DNA from: Elysia chlorotica
Lineage: Eukaryota; Mollusca; Gastropoda; Plakobranchidae
Direction of reading: 5' to 3'
NCBI GenBank assembly: GCA_003991915.1
Contig: RQTK01000988.1
Span: 62,001-126,000, forward strand
Length of the DNA: 64,000 bases
Within the stretch, counting starts at the first letter, position 1. Each line of letters opens with the position of its first letter. Below the pieces are notes generated by a model. The model saw nothing but the letters and a program-made list of their open reading frames with translations, searched no databases and was not told the origin of the DNA. The translations under genes and the position numbers were made by a program. Positions 11,630 to 26,600 of this stretch are shown in pieces.

Positions 11630-14600
11630 TCACTTGGATTCAGTGATGCTCTCCTTCTGAGCTGCCTCTGCCTCCTCCTGTTGCTGCAAGACTTGCCTTG
11701 TGTATTCCCAGACAATGAGAGCTCCGCAGACATGGACGTTCAGGGACCGGATGATACCCAACTGGGGGATTTCAACACACACATCCAAAGATTGCAAAAT
11801 ATCCACCGGGATACCTTCTTTCTCATTTCTGGATAGGAGATAACAAGAAAGAAAATTTATTATGAAATCTCTTGAGGGTTGAATAATGCATGTACAGTTT
11901 TCATTGGTTGAAAACACCTATTTTAATAGACCTTACTATCATCAAGATTAAATACATTACATTCTTATGTCCGTACTTCAGTTAGAGTACATTGGGAATC
12001 ATCTTCTTAGACTCAGTACAAAAGAGTGTGTGTGTGTGTGTGTGTGCATGATGATCCATGCAAACATGATTGTAGTACAGAGTAACTAAACAAAACTTTA
12101 CCTGTGGACTAAGAAAGTTTACTCCTTATCCTTATGTGCTAAATAAAAATCTGTTGTGTAATTTCTATAAATATTTAAATCTACTGTTGACACAGTCACT
12201 TTGAATCAATAAAAATGTTCACCCTAAGAGCAACAGAGTCTTCTTGGGAAACTTGTAGTGGTGAAGTGGGACGCTGTTGGCAGTCTGCTCCACACCCACT
12301 AGGGTGTAACCTTCCGCTCGCTTCTGCTCTATGTACTCTGGAACTCTCGGCTTCATCACCTGGGACAAGTGATGAAGAAGTGAGATCAGACTAAAATCTG
12401 TTCAATTCAAAGGAAAAAAACCAACATGGAATCCTAAACATATGAAGATAATTTATTGATGAAATCAGGGAAGGGGAAGAGATAAAGGTTAAAAAGAGAA
12501 ATGAGAGAAAGCAATAGAAATAGGAGAGACAAAAGAGATAGTGGGAGGGAACTAAGAGGTTAAATTAAAGACAGGCAGAAAGATGAAAGATACAGTGCAG
12601 CATTCATAAGCGAGATAGATAGATACTGCAAAGATAAAGATAAAAAAATAACAAAGCCACACATGATAGTGGAGACAAAATTATTTTGTTTAAAACAGAT
12701 GTACATGGACAGATTAAAGAACACACACTTTGACACTCTTCCAAACAGACAATAAGAGGTGAAACACAGATAAAAGGAGGAAAAACAACAACAGGGAAAA
12801 GAAGGGATCTTCTCACCTCTGTAATGTTGATCCATTTCTGAGCAGAAACACTCAAGCTTTGGAACATTCTGTCCTCCAGGTAGGTCAGATTTCCTAGCAC
12901 AAACTCAGACACTCCAAATATCTCACTTGTCCTACAAAGACCTGAACGTGAGAAAATGCAGTGATAGAACCCAATTGTAAAAAAAAATGTGTATAAAACT
13001 GAACTAAACTTTACTGTACCCAAATTCTGTAGTGGTAAAAAAAATCTAATTTTATTCTAAATATATTTTTAAATAAACACAATTTAAGAGCCTAAAACAA
13101 ATATTGAGTCTGACTTGATAAAAAAAAAATCTCTTATAGGTAAAAATAAAATCCAACATTTATTTATCCTGTCATCTTATTCACCAGAGCATGATGTGAT
13201 GAAAAATTGATTAACTATAAAAGACTAAGCATTAAAACAGGAAAATAATCAAAGTATGAAGTAGTAGGAAATATGCTATGCCGTGTCTATCATTTTTCAG
13301 TGGCAAAATTTATGTTTAAAATCTATTCATCAAAACCATTAAATATGCATCTTTTTCTTACCATGGCAGTTTCCACTACTTCGTAGAGGTAAAGGTTAGT
13401 TTCTTAATGTAAAACGTCAGGGAGAATTTTACAAACTGCCGCACCCAGAGAGGTTACAAGGATTTCCGCTTCAGTCAATCACATACTCACCAACTCGAAC
13501 AGTATGGGACAAAATTGGACAAATACATTTTTCAGATCTAACCAGGACCCCGCGGAATAAAAGGCCCAACACTCTATGGCTCAAGCCAGCATCCCCTTAA
13601 GTATTTGATCTGAGCATTAAAAACAGTGATGCCAACTTGAAGTTAAGCATCTTAGCTTATTAAATCCCCTTGATAGGCTTTCAAGGAAGTTGAACAGCTA
13701 ACTTTCTTTATTTATACAGAAAATCCGTAATTGTATGGAAAATTGGCATCAATGTAAAAAGAATAAAATTTTCAGCTGGGATCACCTCCGAGGTTGGGCA
13801 CCTTGTCTATGAGCGAGGTGACCAGCACGAGTCCTCCGTCCCGCCCCTTCTGCCTCTGGCTGGACGCAAGCTCGGCCTCCGTGTCCTGGTCAGGGCTCAT
13901 CTGCCGCCACGGCATGATCTTCTTCTGGACATCCCCAGTGTTGTCCGCAGACTCAGAGATGTCCTCTTCATTTTCGTCTGACAGTGGAAATATAGAAAAG
14001 AAACACTTATAGACAGAGAGCTCAGAGGTGTAACAGATGTTGTCAAATACTTAGATTTTCATCTGTGGGTATCTCAATGGTTTTATTCAAGTTGGGATTC
14101 TCAATTTAGGTAAAATATGCAAGAACAAAGAGTAAATTAATATCACAATGAAATGCCTGAAAAAATATACAAAGTTTTGAAGACATGCTTTATAGGGTTT
14201 ATTTCTGTACAATTAGCTCCGAATAAAAAAAAAATGATTGAAAACCAGTCATCTCGTGTTCAATGAAAAGTTGTATTACCACAATTGAAAGATAAGTTAA
14301 GCACCATAAAAACAAAAGTGTATTTAGATATTTGGAGTTAGATAACATATCTGCATCTAAGTTCAATATCCTTCTGTATAAATTAGGAAAAAACATACTT
14401 TTCAAACAAATATATGGAATGATAATCTATCTGTCTTATTTGAAGGGTTACATTAAACAGCAAACAGGAAAGCGCAGCAGTTGATGCTAATCAGATAGGA
14501 TTTTAACCATGGACAATAGGATAATAGATGAAATTGGTTCAAAAATAGAACCAAATTTGAAATACATCAAAGCTTTTATAACTATTCAAACCTGCTTCTT

Positions 14601-17600
14601 TCATACAACAATTTTGATTCTCCCATGATAAGGTCCTCAAAAGGAAAAAAAAAAAAGAAACCAACAACTCTCTATTGCTTTAAAATATCCATATAAGAGC
14701 TAACAACAAATTTTAAAGGGCACAAACAATTTCATTTCGTTGACTTTTGTGTGAATAAAGAAGCTGCAATGAATTTTTTTATTTCATGAACAGAATGAAA
14801 CAGGCTACAATGAAGCATAAGCCATAAACCTTATGCTGGCATGCCACTAAAAGAAAATGCTTACTGTGTGCTTTCATTCTCCACGGCCCTGGTTTACACT
14901 GAGCCAGTCTCTGTGTTGGATTCTTTAGGGGGGCGAGACGTCCGGACTCTGACAGCCATGTCTTGTCCCATCTGGCAAACTGAGCTGGTGAACACCACTC
15001 ATCGTCAGCAATGCAGGCCAGTTTTGGTAGTGTGTAGAATATGGTCTTGAGAGGATAGAGCATAATAACGAGATTATCAATGGAAATAGTTACTGCAAAC
15101 AGTCCCCAAATTCGCTGCAGATCAGCTATCGTTGATAATAATCTATGATGGGAACACATTCTCAAAACTTTGCAATCAAAGAGCGATGAAAAAAGAAATC
15201 TTGACATTTATCTTAGGGCAAACCTTAAATACTTTTAAGTTGTAAGTTTTAAAAACATCAAAATAAGTTGAAAACAAACCAAGATGACAAATGAAGACCA
15301 CAGGGGAAAAACCGGACATGTCACAAATTTGAATATTTTAGGTAATGCCCTTTAGATTATAAAGGGCGCTTAATTTTATCACAACGGTAAAGAGTGGTAT
15401 GGAAAAACCGGACATGTCACCTAAAATTAGCAGTATAAAAAAATATATCCTTTAATAGATGACAGCTCTTCAAAGTTTAAAATTCAAATAACTAAAAACT
15501 TGCCACATGTGACATGTCCCGTTTTTCCCCTGTGGTCTTCAAATACGATGTCTACTATTATGTGCAATATAAATACACAATAACTATATTTTTTTTATGG
15601 AATCTTAGTACAAAATAGATTTTAAGTTCAACTTCTCTCATCACTTACATGTCCAATTCTGCACTGGTTCTGATTTACCATTGTAACTTAATTACCTTCT
15701 TTTACTTGTAGGAAAACTTTTGCCCAGCTTTTTAAACATTTCTCATTCTTGCTCTTTCTCACTCTTTCATAAGGTTATTTAAGAGCATTATACAAATATT
15801 TAAGCTTTATGAGATTACTACATGCACAGTTAACTCTTCTCCAAATCTCTGCAAATTTATGCCTCAAAAAGCACTCAAAATATTGACAAATTTTAAAAGC
15901 CTACCTCCATACTGTAGTCTGCAACTGGATCAAAGTCATGAAACATGTAGTTTCCATACAGCTTTAGGACTGTGGCACTGGCATTTCTGTTGAGTTAAAT
16001 GTCACATAAAAAGCGCTTATAGCATCATGAAATGCTGCTTGTTAATGTTAGTGACAAGTTGCTAAGGATAAGATAAAATAGATATGGGAGAGTATAATGT
16101 AAGACATATTCTACACTCTACTTTATACTTTTAGGTAGTAAAAAAAAACCTTATTTAAATTTCTGATCAAGGCATCTATTCATGCAAAGTTGAAATAAAA
16201 AATGTTTTTTTTTATTAGAAAAGTGTTAATAACAACTTTTCCATTGTTTAAAATTTTCACAGTAAAGTACACTAACAGTTAACATTAATCAATCAAAACA
16301 AAGGCATACCCGTTGGTGTGGAAAAAGTCTACGACTGACTGAACCATAGAAAATTCAGTCATGATGTCTTTCAACTGCAAGCTCTGACACTGTTCCCACA
16401 TTTTGACTAAAGTTGTCTGGGCAAAAATTCGAGTATTGTAATGATGTGCCATAGACCATGGCAGCACGGCAGTGAAAGCCTTCTTGAAAAATTCAGTCTG
16501 TGGAATGTAGATTTTTTTTTAAATCAAAATTAAATTGAACCTTCAGGCATTTCACAATTTCAAGTAATCATTTTTAATTTTTACTCCAATCAGAAAACAA
16601 ACTTTTTTTGCACTAAAAATTACTGTTAAATTTAGGTTGAATTCATACTACAAAATGAAGTGTGATATAAAAATTTTTTGAAAAATATAGAAGATGAATG
16701 AATAAATTAAGCAAAATAATCACATCATACAATCAATTCAGTTAATTAAGTCTTAGTTAAATTACATTTCCTCCGAATTGTTCCTATGTGATTGAAATCA
16801 ATTTTTTTTATTTAAGGTTAAGAATCATTTTGACACAAAAGTGCTAGTTTACCTGCTGATCATGGGGTAAATTGAAACCAGTGTGTGATATGATGAGGAA
16901 AAGAGAGCAAAGGCACACACTACGTCTTGTTGCATACTGTGGAAAAAATATATGATGTATAAATTGATGACATTTCAAATATATTAAAAAAAAATCAAGT
17001 ACACCTATGCAAGAGAGACAAAAATAACAGGGAGAGTTAGAAAAGCTAAGCAGTGCAAAAGTATATGTAAAGTTACTAGAAATTTTAAGTTCCCTTTAGT
17101 CTCACTTGTGAAGAAAAACTTCTGTAGATCATACTTATCTCATAAAGTAAAAAAAATCAAGTCTTTTGAAGAGCTTAACTGTGTACGTAAATCAGAAACA
17201 GTTTATACAGTTAGAAAAAAAACAGTATACTTCATTAGAATTTATTTTTTGTTGACCAATGCCAACAGTGAATATAACACATTTATGAGAACTAAAAAAT
17301 TAGGTAATTTATGTTGTTTTTCTTTGTGAAAAAGTTACCAGCTTAAAGACATCCCAGAGAGAACCGACAAATTGTGGATATCTCTTCAGTAAGATAAGCA
17401 CCAGCCATTCCAAATTTTGACGCACTGATGGATGACACTCAATTTCCAAGGCATACCAGAGAGTGCTCAGGTATTGTTCACACATATCCTACAGAGGAAA
17501 TAGCAAAATAAGCCAAAAATTGGCAGGCATCTTCATACAACTTTGATATATATAATGTAGATATATCAATCATTTGATTTCCCAATTGATCATACAATGC

Positions 17601-20600
17601 AAACTTTTGTATTTGAAAGCAATGTAAGGACAAAAATTGTCATCTTCAATATACCTTAAGGTGAAAATAAGACAACAACTTTGATGACAATTTGATAATA
17701 ATATTATTGTTCCCTAAAACACTCAAACAAATCATTTAAGAAGAGAAAAGAACAAAAAACCTGATACCAATTTTAGCAACAACAAAATGTAAAAAAAAAC
17801 AACAAACAAACAACGTTTTATGGAAAAAAGATCGCTCACCTTGTTGATGAATTTCGCCAAAAGTAAGAAAACTAGCACCATACGATGTTTCTGCCGGTGA
17901 CTGAGGTTGTTGGAGTATTGCTTGTAGGTGGTGAGTTTCGCTAGTGCTACATATTTGGCTCTCAGATGTTCTAAAAAGCTCAGCACAAACATCACATCAT
18001 GCGTATCAGCAGGACTCAACTTAGACAGCCAATTCAACAAAGCCACACGTGTGAAGAGATCATCCTTGGACATACTGATCATAAAATGAAGTGAACACGT
18101 TAGGATGAGGATTGTTAATACAGCCTAAGTGAAAAATTGTGTTCATTTGAAATTATTATTTAAAGCTTTAACCTTTAAATTCAAATCTTTTTAACACTGT
18201 CTAAAATTAGACAGGAAATGTAAGTAATATTACAGAATTACTTGCGAGCTACCACCAAGCATTACTGAAATCAAAAATTAAAAACCTTTAGGTGCTACAA
18301 GGATTTAATTCCTGCGGCGCTTTGAAGGCCGCTCAACGGCCAGATGGCCAGTCTAGGTCTGGCACGGGTGACTGGGTGTGAAAAAAATGGGGTGTGGCAG
18401 TACTGTTTACCTGGTTACCTGTTGCGCTGTATGTTGCGCTGTTATCGTCAATATTCTTTTTTCATTATTTCTAGTTATAAGGGATAAGTTTGTAAAACTA
18501 TATATTTCATTGAGCTGAGAAGTTGGTTGATTTCAGCATCTTGTTTGTTTCTGCTTTTTAATTATTGTTTATCACTAATCGTGAGGGGGGAGGAGGGATA
18601 AAGGAGAAGCCAGCTATTACTTTTTCCCTGCAGGTGATTACAATTAAAACTTATTTTATTTTAAATGGCTGTGGGTACGATATGTTTCAGTTCAACTTCA
18701 AGTCTTTTTTTATATGGAGAAATACTCCTTCTGTGTGTCTCTTGACTAAACGGGCTATATCTTTACAACCCTTGTAGCCCCAATTGAATGTTCTACAATA
18801 CAGAAATGGAAATATCAGCTTTAATCTCCTACTCGTCAATTCATAGCACTAATGCTAGAGATGCCTGGTGCCTTATACTGCTAAAAATGCAATCTTCAAA
18901 TTAATGTTATGGCCCATAGGTTTCGTACAGAGATGGATGGAAAAAGAGCAGCTACGCTAAGATTTTAACTTTGGACCTCTTGCGCCTCAGTCCCGAGCAC
19001 TGGTGACTGAGCTATCTCTATGCCCCTACTGAGCCAACGCTAATAATATTTAATTTTAATTAGATCTACATCCCACAAATTTCTAGAAAAATATCTAGAC
19101 CAGCTTTTCGGTACCTGCTGAGTATTGCACCGTCTGCTTGTAAAGCAATCCACTGGAGACGGAGATATTGTGAGGCGGTAATGATAAAAGATTATCAAGC
19201 TAAGCACCGGTAGTTACAGTACACGTCAGCCTACTATACAAATAAACTCAGTACAGTGTAAAAGTTAGCCAATTGCAATTACAAGCCCACAGTCACAAGA
19301 ACAGAACAGATCAGAGTTCAACATGCAATGTGATCAGTGCCCGTTTCATATCAGGATGTGTGTATGTGTCAGTCTTTATGTCTTGTGGGGCACGTTTGAC
19401 ACTTCTATGTGAATCAATCAAAGCATGGCTTTTATCACCATCTTCCACTACATCAATGGTCCAACCGTCTTTATACACAGGGACTAAACACCGCCAGGTT
19501 ACCCAAGATCTCTATGGGGAGTATCTTGATCCTTCCTAAGCCCTACATCAATGGTCTGCCATCTTTATAGACGGGACTAAACATCGCCAGGGGGGGGGGA
19601 GGTATTCTTAGCCCTTTTCTTAAAGATTCAGGCTATCATCAGTGATATAACCGTCATAATGTGACTGGGAGGCTGAGAATCCTCCAAACTATTCATTGAT
19701 TTCATTGGTTGAATTACCAGTGGCAGTTAGTCGGCATCCCGCAGTGCCCAGTTGGGAGGTGCTAAGTCAGTGAAGAAACCGTGAGCGCAACCATTAGTTC
19801 TTTCACAGCGAGCCAGTCAACTGGTGCGCAGGCTTTATGGGTTAATAATATAAACTTATGTGGAATGGATGTCCTATATTTTGCCATGGACTGCAAATGG
19901 TATAGGCTTTAATATAAGCTTCTCAGACTAAGTCAGTAGCAAGCAAATACAACTCCTTCCATTGGGTATCAAATGGAAAAATTGAGTGTAAATGATTCAA
20001 CTTCTATAGAAAGATTTCTGTACTTGACCAGTTCAAAAAATGGTTCATTCATTTTCTAACCTCATCACCATTTAATGATTTAAATTTTCCTAAATGATCT
20101 AAAAATAAAAACTATGGTAAAGCTGTTTAAAAATTGAAATGATTTAGAAAAAGGAAGAAAAGTAGATAATAAAAATATGTACATTCTCAGAGCAGAAAAT
20201 AATAAAATTTATCAGATATAAACCCCCCGTTTACCCAAAATTTTGTGAAGTAACATGAGAAAACAATGAAAGAAAATGACCCTTACTTGGACATGATATG
20301 ATTGATGCAGCTTGCCTCACAGGAGTTTTCCAGATATGCACACACATCCAGCCACAACCTATACGGAAAATGTAAAACCAGTTTAGTTGTAACTTTCAAA
20401 ATAATGAAAGAGATTTGTACATTTTAATAATATAATGTCAGTGTTTTCAATTGTTAGTTTTAAAAAGAAATTGTATAATTCAGTAAATCAATGAAAAAAA
20501 ATGTATTTTAAAAACCATGACTACTCATTGGTCAAGCATATTAATCACATGAAAAAAAAATATTCCTAAAAAATTCCAGGTTCCTGCTCACCTTTCTCCC

Positions 20601-23600
20601 CTTTTATGAACCTGTCCAAAGTAGGTGCCCTCTACCAACAAAGGGATGAGCCTTGTCGCCAGCTGCCTGTCGGGATCATTGTCTTTGCTGAGACTTTTTA
20701 CACACAGATTCTCATAGACCAAGTACAGGATTCCAGTTTTGTCTGCGCCCATAGTTTGTAACTTGTCAAACAACTGCAATAGACAATCCATCACTTATTA
20801 TTCAAGATAATATTATGATTTTTATGATTTGTTAATATTTTTTTATAGATAAAAAGATGTTCAAACAATTTTTGTTTTTTTTAAATTTAATACACAGCTT
20901 TAAGATAAAAATCTTTTGACATAAATAAGCTATACATCAAATGTGATACTCCCGGGGGCAAAAAAAGAAAGAAAATTGTTTGGCACAAAATAGAGTGTAC
21001 CATTTTTTAACACATCAGCCTTCCTCAATAATACTTAGGTAGAAAGGTTTCCGAAGTGGAAACAAGAACAACGACTTGAGAGTACATCTACTCAATTGCT
21101 ACAGACCCTAGTGGATGCATGTGCGCAAGTAATAAAGGTAGTAATGATAAAAAGAAAAAAATGCACAACTTCGCAACTGAAGGACATGATAAAACTAACC
21201 CAACTAAAGGTTGAAAAATACATAAAAACATTTCGCCTTTATTGGCTTCATCAGGTGTTAGTTTTAGCGTGTCCCTCAGTTGCTAAGTTGTGCGTGTTTC
21301 TCTTTTTATCAATAATACTTAGGCTTGAATCTACCACAGAGATCCAGTGAGTAGGTCTTTGTTTCCTGACAAACTAAGTATGTATTCTGACAACAACGAA
21401 AATACAACGCTAACTTAATTTCATTATAATCTCCATCATTGGCTTCATTTAGGTATAAATTGCATAACTGTGGTTAGCTTATAAAATACTTGACAATCAT
21501 CTTCGCAAGCAGATTGGTTAAGAATTGAATCCATCAAATAAGAATCATAAATTGTTCTAGAGCTATTTTTTCTGTCAATGTCAACCAACAAAAGATTCAT
21601 CGCGTAACATGTACTCAATAAATTATGATTATGTTCTCAACACAAAGAACCTTATGGAGCTAAAAGCTTCTTGTCTAGGTAAACAATTAATCTCCATCTC
21701 ATGAAACACAGCATAAAGCAAAAAAATACCCAGTGTCACTATGAAATGCAGCAACATTGTCTTCATATGAAAATTCAGATTTTTGAGTTATTTTATATTT
21801 ATAGCTTAACTTTGATGAAGATAATTCATGACTATTATGCTAAACATAAAATGCATAAATATACATGTATATTATTATGTTGCAAAAACAGCACATCAAA
21901 GTTATATTGAAACTGAAATGACACTAGCAAGATTAGGTAATCTCTGTAACAAATGAATTGTGTGGCCTTAAATAAAACCATTACATTTTGTGATTTAAGT
22001 ACGAGCGTAACAACTAGAAGCCTTGAAAAATGTCATACACTCAAATATCTTAAACTATTAATAAAAATAGGGACCCAAACCTCATCAAGGCTTTGTCCAA
22101 TCACAGACATTGAATCTTGACTGAGGAGTCCAGGGTGAAGAGCCAAAGGCACATAGACCTCCAATTTCTTCCAGAACAGCCTATTCTTTTTCTCCTCCGT
22201 CAATTTTGACCAGCTAAGCTCAATGAATTTTGATATATTCTCTTGACTTGCTTTGGCAACTACCTGGAAAAAAACAACAACAACATATATAGACAGTTTT
22301 TCTTTTTATTTTAGACAAATTTATTTACAAAGTGAATTGAAGTAAACTTAAAAAAGGGTGAGCGAGAGAGACAGACAGATACACACACACATACACATAC
22401 ACATAGAGGGTGAAAGGAACAGACAGAAAAAAAAAAGGGAAATGTGGGGAGTTTAATAAAAAATTTTGAAAAGTGTTTATCACGCCACACTTGGTTTTCA
22501 AATGGAGAGTATATTATTTTTGTGTAACAGCTCTAAAAAGTTGTGTACATGTGCAAATCCAGCTAAAAAAAAATAACAACAAACAAACAAAAAAACATAA
22601 AGAGAAAAAGTACCTCTGACATGATGACATCAATTGCTTTGTATATTGCAACGTCTGACATCCCTGAGCCAATGGACAAGTCATCCATGGATGAATCCAA
22701 TATCTGAAGCACATCCATTGAAGATTTACTCATGGCTGTGTTTTTCACAGCAATGCTGAGGTTGTAAGTGAACATGAATCTGCGGCACTGCCATTTGGAT
22801 GTTATGAACGAGCTGATGGCTTGACCTACATTGGCTCTTGATTGGACATTAGAGGCATCACTTTTCCTGCAACAAATTGAATATTTGCCATTTACCACTA
22901 GATTTAACACAATTGATTCTTCTCAGGAAATAATAAAAAAAGAAATGAAGACTTTCAGACCATAGGTCTTAAAAGGTTTATTTAGAGAAATTATAGAGCA
23001 CAACACTGACTTAAAAAAACAACCAAAAAAAAAACAACAACAACAAACTATAACCACATTGTCAGTCTAAACTCAATAATTTACTTATTAAGACATAAAA
23101 CATTGCTGTTCAAATTCTTACACAATAGCCTTCCTGCTGAAAGGTTGAGGTACATTTTGCAAAGATGCAATGCAGGCAACAAGCGCCTCACATAATGCAA
23201 TGTCAACATCACCAGACTTCTGTTTGCATTTGGTTTCCACCAATTCGCACAAAGTTGCCAGCAACCCCACGCTTGATGTGACCAAAATGTCCATTTCCCC
23301 TTGAGCCTGGATGGTTTATAAAAAAAAAAACAAAAAAAAAACTCAAGCCTTTTTATGTCTAAATTTTTTGTTTACACTTATTAATTTGAAAAGATATCAT
23401 TAATTGTTTGCCTTTTTTGGGGGGGTTATCTTTAATGCTTTAATGGGACAATAAAGCTTTTATTTGCTTTACAGCTTTATTATGATGATGAACAATTTTA
23501 TCTGAAATCATGAATTCTTTCATTTTAAAGAAATAAAGATTTATAAGATCTCCTTTTTTAGCTAATAAGTAAAACTGTGTCACAAGATTATCTCAATTAG

Positions 23601-26600
23601 CAAAAAAGTGGTTGAGAGGTTCATATTATCTATTCCATGAATGCAACAAATACATGAAACAAAAGGCACAGACTTATGTAATAGAACCTTTGAGTCCCAT
23701 AGAAATAGAATTTAAAAATAGTGTATCCAGTAAGGACAAAAGGAGGTTCTGCAATTTTTTGGCAACTACATTTGTCAAAAAGGCATAAAATGAAAACGGG
23801 TATAATCTCAATCTAGAAGTAATATTATTAATATATGTGCTATATATATTATCATAAGTAAGAAAGCAATGTACTCAAAAGAAACATTTAGTATTCATTG
23901 TGAAAGGATTCTAAAAAAAAAAAAAGAAGTAAAATTTCATGCTCAACATGAAACAGTGTTGTCTTGTTTCCTCCTCGACCCACCTGTTCTGACAGCACCT
24001 CTCTGGACTTGGCAAAGACGCGACTGACAAAATCCAACATGTCTGAGACCTCTGCATGCACATGTTCAGAGTTGAGCCCTAGGGAGAGGAGCACATCCGA
24101 GTAAAACTTGACCTGTTCCATGTCTCCAATCTTGCAAAATAAAATATAGAAGGTATGACACAAGACAACTTTGCAGAGATGTATGATCATATAGATGGCC
24201 CAAGATACTAGAGATTGAGAGTGACATTATTTTATGTTCAAAATTGGAAAGGAAGGTCGCAAAAAAGAGAGAATAGAATGAGAGGGAGAGATAGAGAGAG
24301 AGAGAGAAAGAGAGGGAGAGAAAGAACAAACAACTTAAACAAGGAATTGTAATTGTATGAAGGCATCATGCATGAATGATCAACTCCTACTTTCTGGTCA
24401 GTGCAATAACTATGATTTTCAGTCTTAAGGAGCCAGATGTTCACACCTGCATCTCAAACTCTTTGAGTTCCCTGCTCACAGACTAACAAGTGAGGGGAGT
24501 TGGCGATGGAGAAAGAAAGATTGGTCTGATTTCGACCAGATGGCTTTCTGGTGTTACAGCACTTCCACAGCGGTGTATACACATTTTCATGGTTTGACTA
24601 TAGACACAGTCAACGCTCTTGAAAAAGATCAGAATTTAATTTGAGGAAATTAAATAAAATCGAACATACAGCTACGATTGGATACTGCATAGATAGAAGG
24701 GGTAGAGGGAAAAGAGAGGTGGCATGGAAAGAGACAGAAAGAAAGAGGGGGCAACAGTAAGAAAGAAAAAGAGATAGAGAGAGAGAGGGAGAGAGAGAGA
24801 AGGAGAATTGAGTTGAGTTGGTTTAACAATCAACATCAGCACGATATAGGCTATATTGTAGATGGGCCCCAAGACTGACGTCTGTAATTTTGTGTACTGC
24901 CACACACGAAACAGAGTGGAGATACCATGACTTCTGTCTCAGCCTGTCACATTAAACTGACACTGACCAAACCAGTTACAGGGGACGAAAATCAGACAAA
25001 TAAATCTGCCAATAGTGGGATTAGATCCCCCGACCTCCTGATCTGGCGACCAATGCTCTACCACTTGAGCCAGTTTGCCCCCATCAGAGAGGAGGAAAGA
25101 AGGAAGGAAAAGACAGAGAGAGAGATAAAGAGAGAGAGAGAGAGCGAAAGCGAGCACACGCTTTCAGTCTGTTAACAAATTACTGATCGACGCATTTGTT
25201 GAGCAACCAAGAGGTATGGTGGGCCAGTCAAAAAAAAATTGGGGTGCTTGTTGAATGGTCAAGTCACATTTACTCCTCAATGATTATATACCTACCCACT
25301 CTCGCGTAACGAAATAACTGCTGTCCACCTGTGATTTTTATTTGAGGGCGTGCCCTACTTACGGGTGAAGGTCTGTCGGTTAACATCTCCATGTAAAACT
25401 CTTTGAGTTTCCTGACTGTAGAACCACAGACGCTGCGAGACTGTGTCACAAAGAGATGGCGGAAGCATGATTTCTCTGATCTTCTTATGTGGCCCTAGCC
25501 TAGCCAACCGTTAGTAAAAGTTTGCAGGCTGATCGCACGCCGCTTCTATCAGTCTTAGATCCTTATAGAAATAATCACCATGCTGAGGATGGTAAAATAA
25601 TGTGGTAGCTAATAAACACTGCTTTCTTAAAACGGGTTCTTACACTCTATACGAGGCCAAAAGCGGATGGGTAGATGTGTTAATTAAAGAGAAAGAATTA
25701 TGTTTCATAGAGCAAGCGGGTTCAAAGGCAAAGTGGGTTTGTAAGCATATAAATAGTTTTTACGCTGAGACTACTGTATCAGGAAAATATTTATTTCTAT
25801 GTATGGTTTTTGTCTAAAGCATTACTGAATTAAGTACAGGTAGAGTTCATTTGATTTATCTATCACATTGTTATAACACTAAACTATAAGCTCACATTTT
25901 GATTCATTCACAGTACCTTAGTCAGCTCTTGAGACACCCTTGCTTTGACAAAGTAAGAGACATCTTTGAATAAAAGTTCACAGTTCTTCTTCAACAGTTT
26001 ATCTACAAGGCAATTTCCCAACACTGAAAAAAAAAAAAAGTAGCATCATCACACATAAAATTGCAAAAAATCATTACTTTCACTGCTACTAATGATGGTT
26101 AGTGGTTTTTATGACCAACACTTTCAAAATATTTGTGAGAAGCCCAGGATGAATGGGGAAAATTTTTTATAAACTTGTATAATATTCTTTAGCCTTGAGA
26201 GAGAATAAATGAGAACTGCTTCCCTTTTAACAAAATAAAAACAACAACACTTAAATGGATCTACGTGAAAAGACATTTTGTTTAAATTAAGAGTCTTTTG
26301 AAAAGACCATCACATATCCAAGTTCAACCCTTTATGTGCCCTAATTTTACTCAATGAGTCAAAGTCAACTGCGAAGCTTAAAATGAAGTATCTTCCATTC
26401 ATACCATTGTGGACAAATAAAAAGAAAAAATGAATTGACATTTGTTAAAGTCAAAATCAATACAGACAATTTTTCCTAAGTAACAGTGATCATCCTCTAC
26501 AACTTTGAAGCTCACAAAAACATAATGCTTGAATTTGGGACCGTAACTATTCAGCTTTATCAAAAAGCACAGATAATTATACCAGGAAAAAAAAGTCAAG

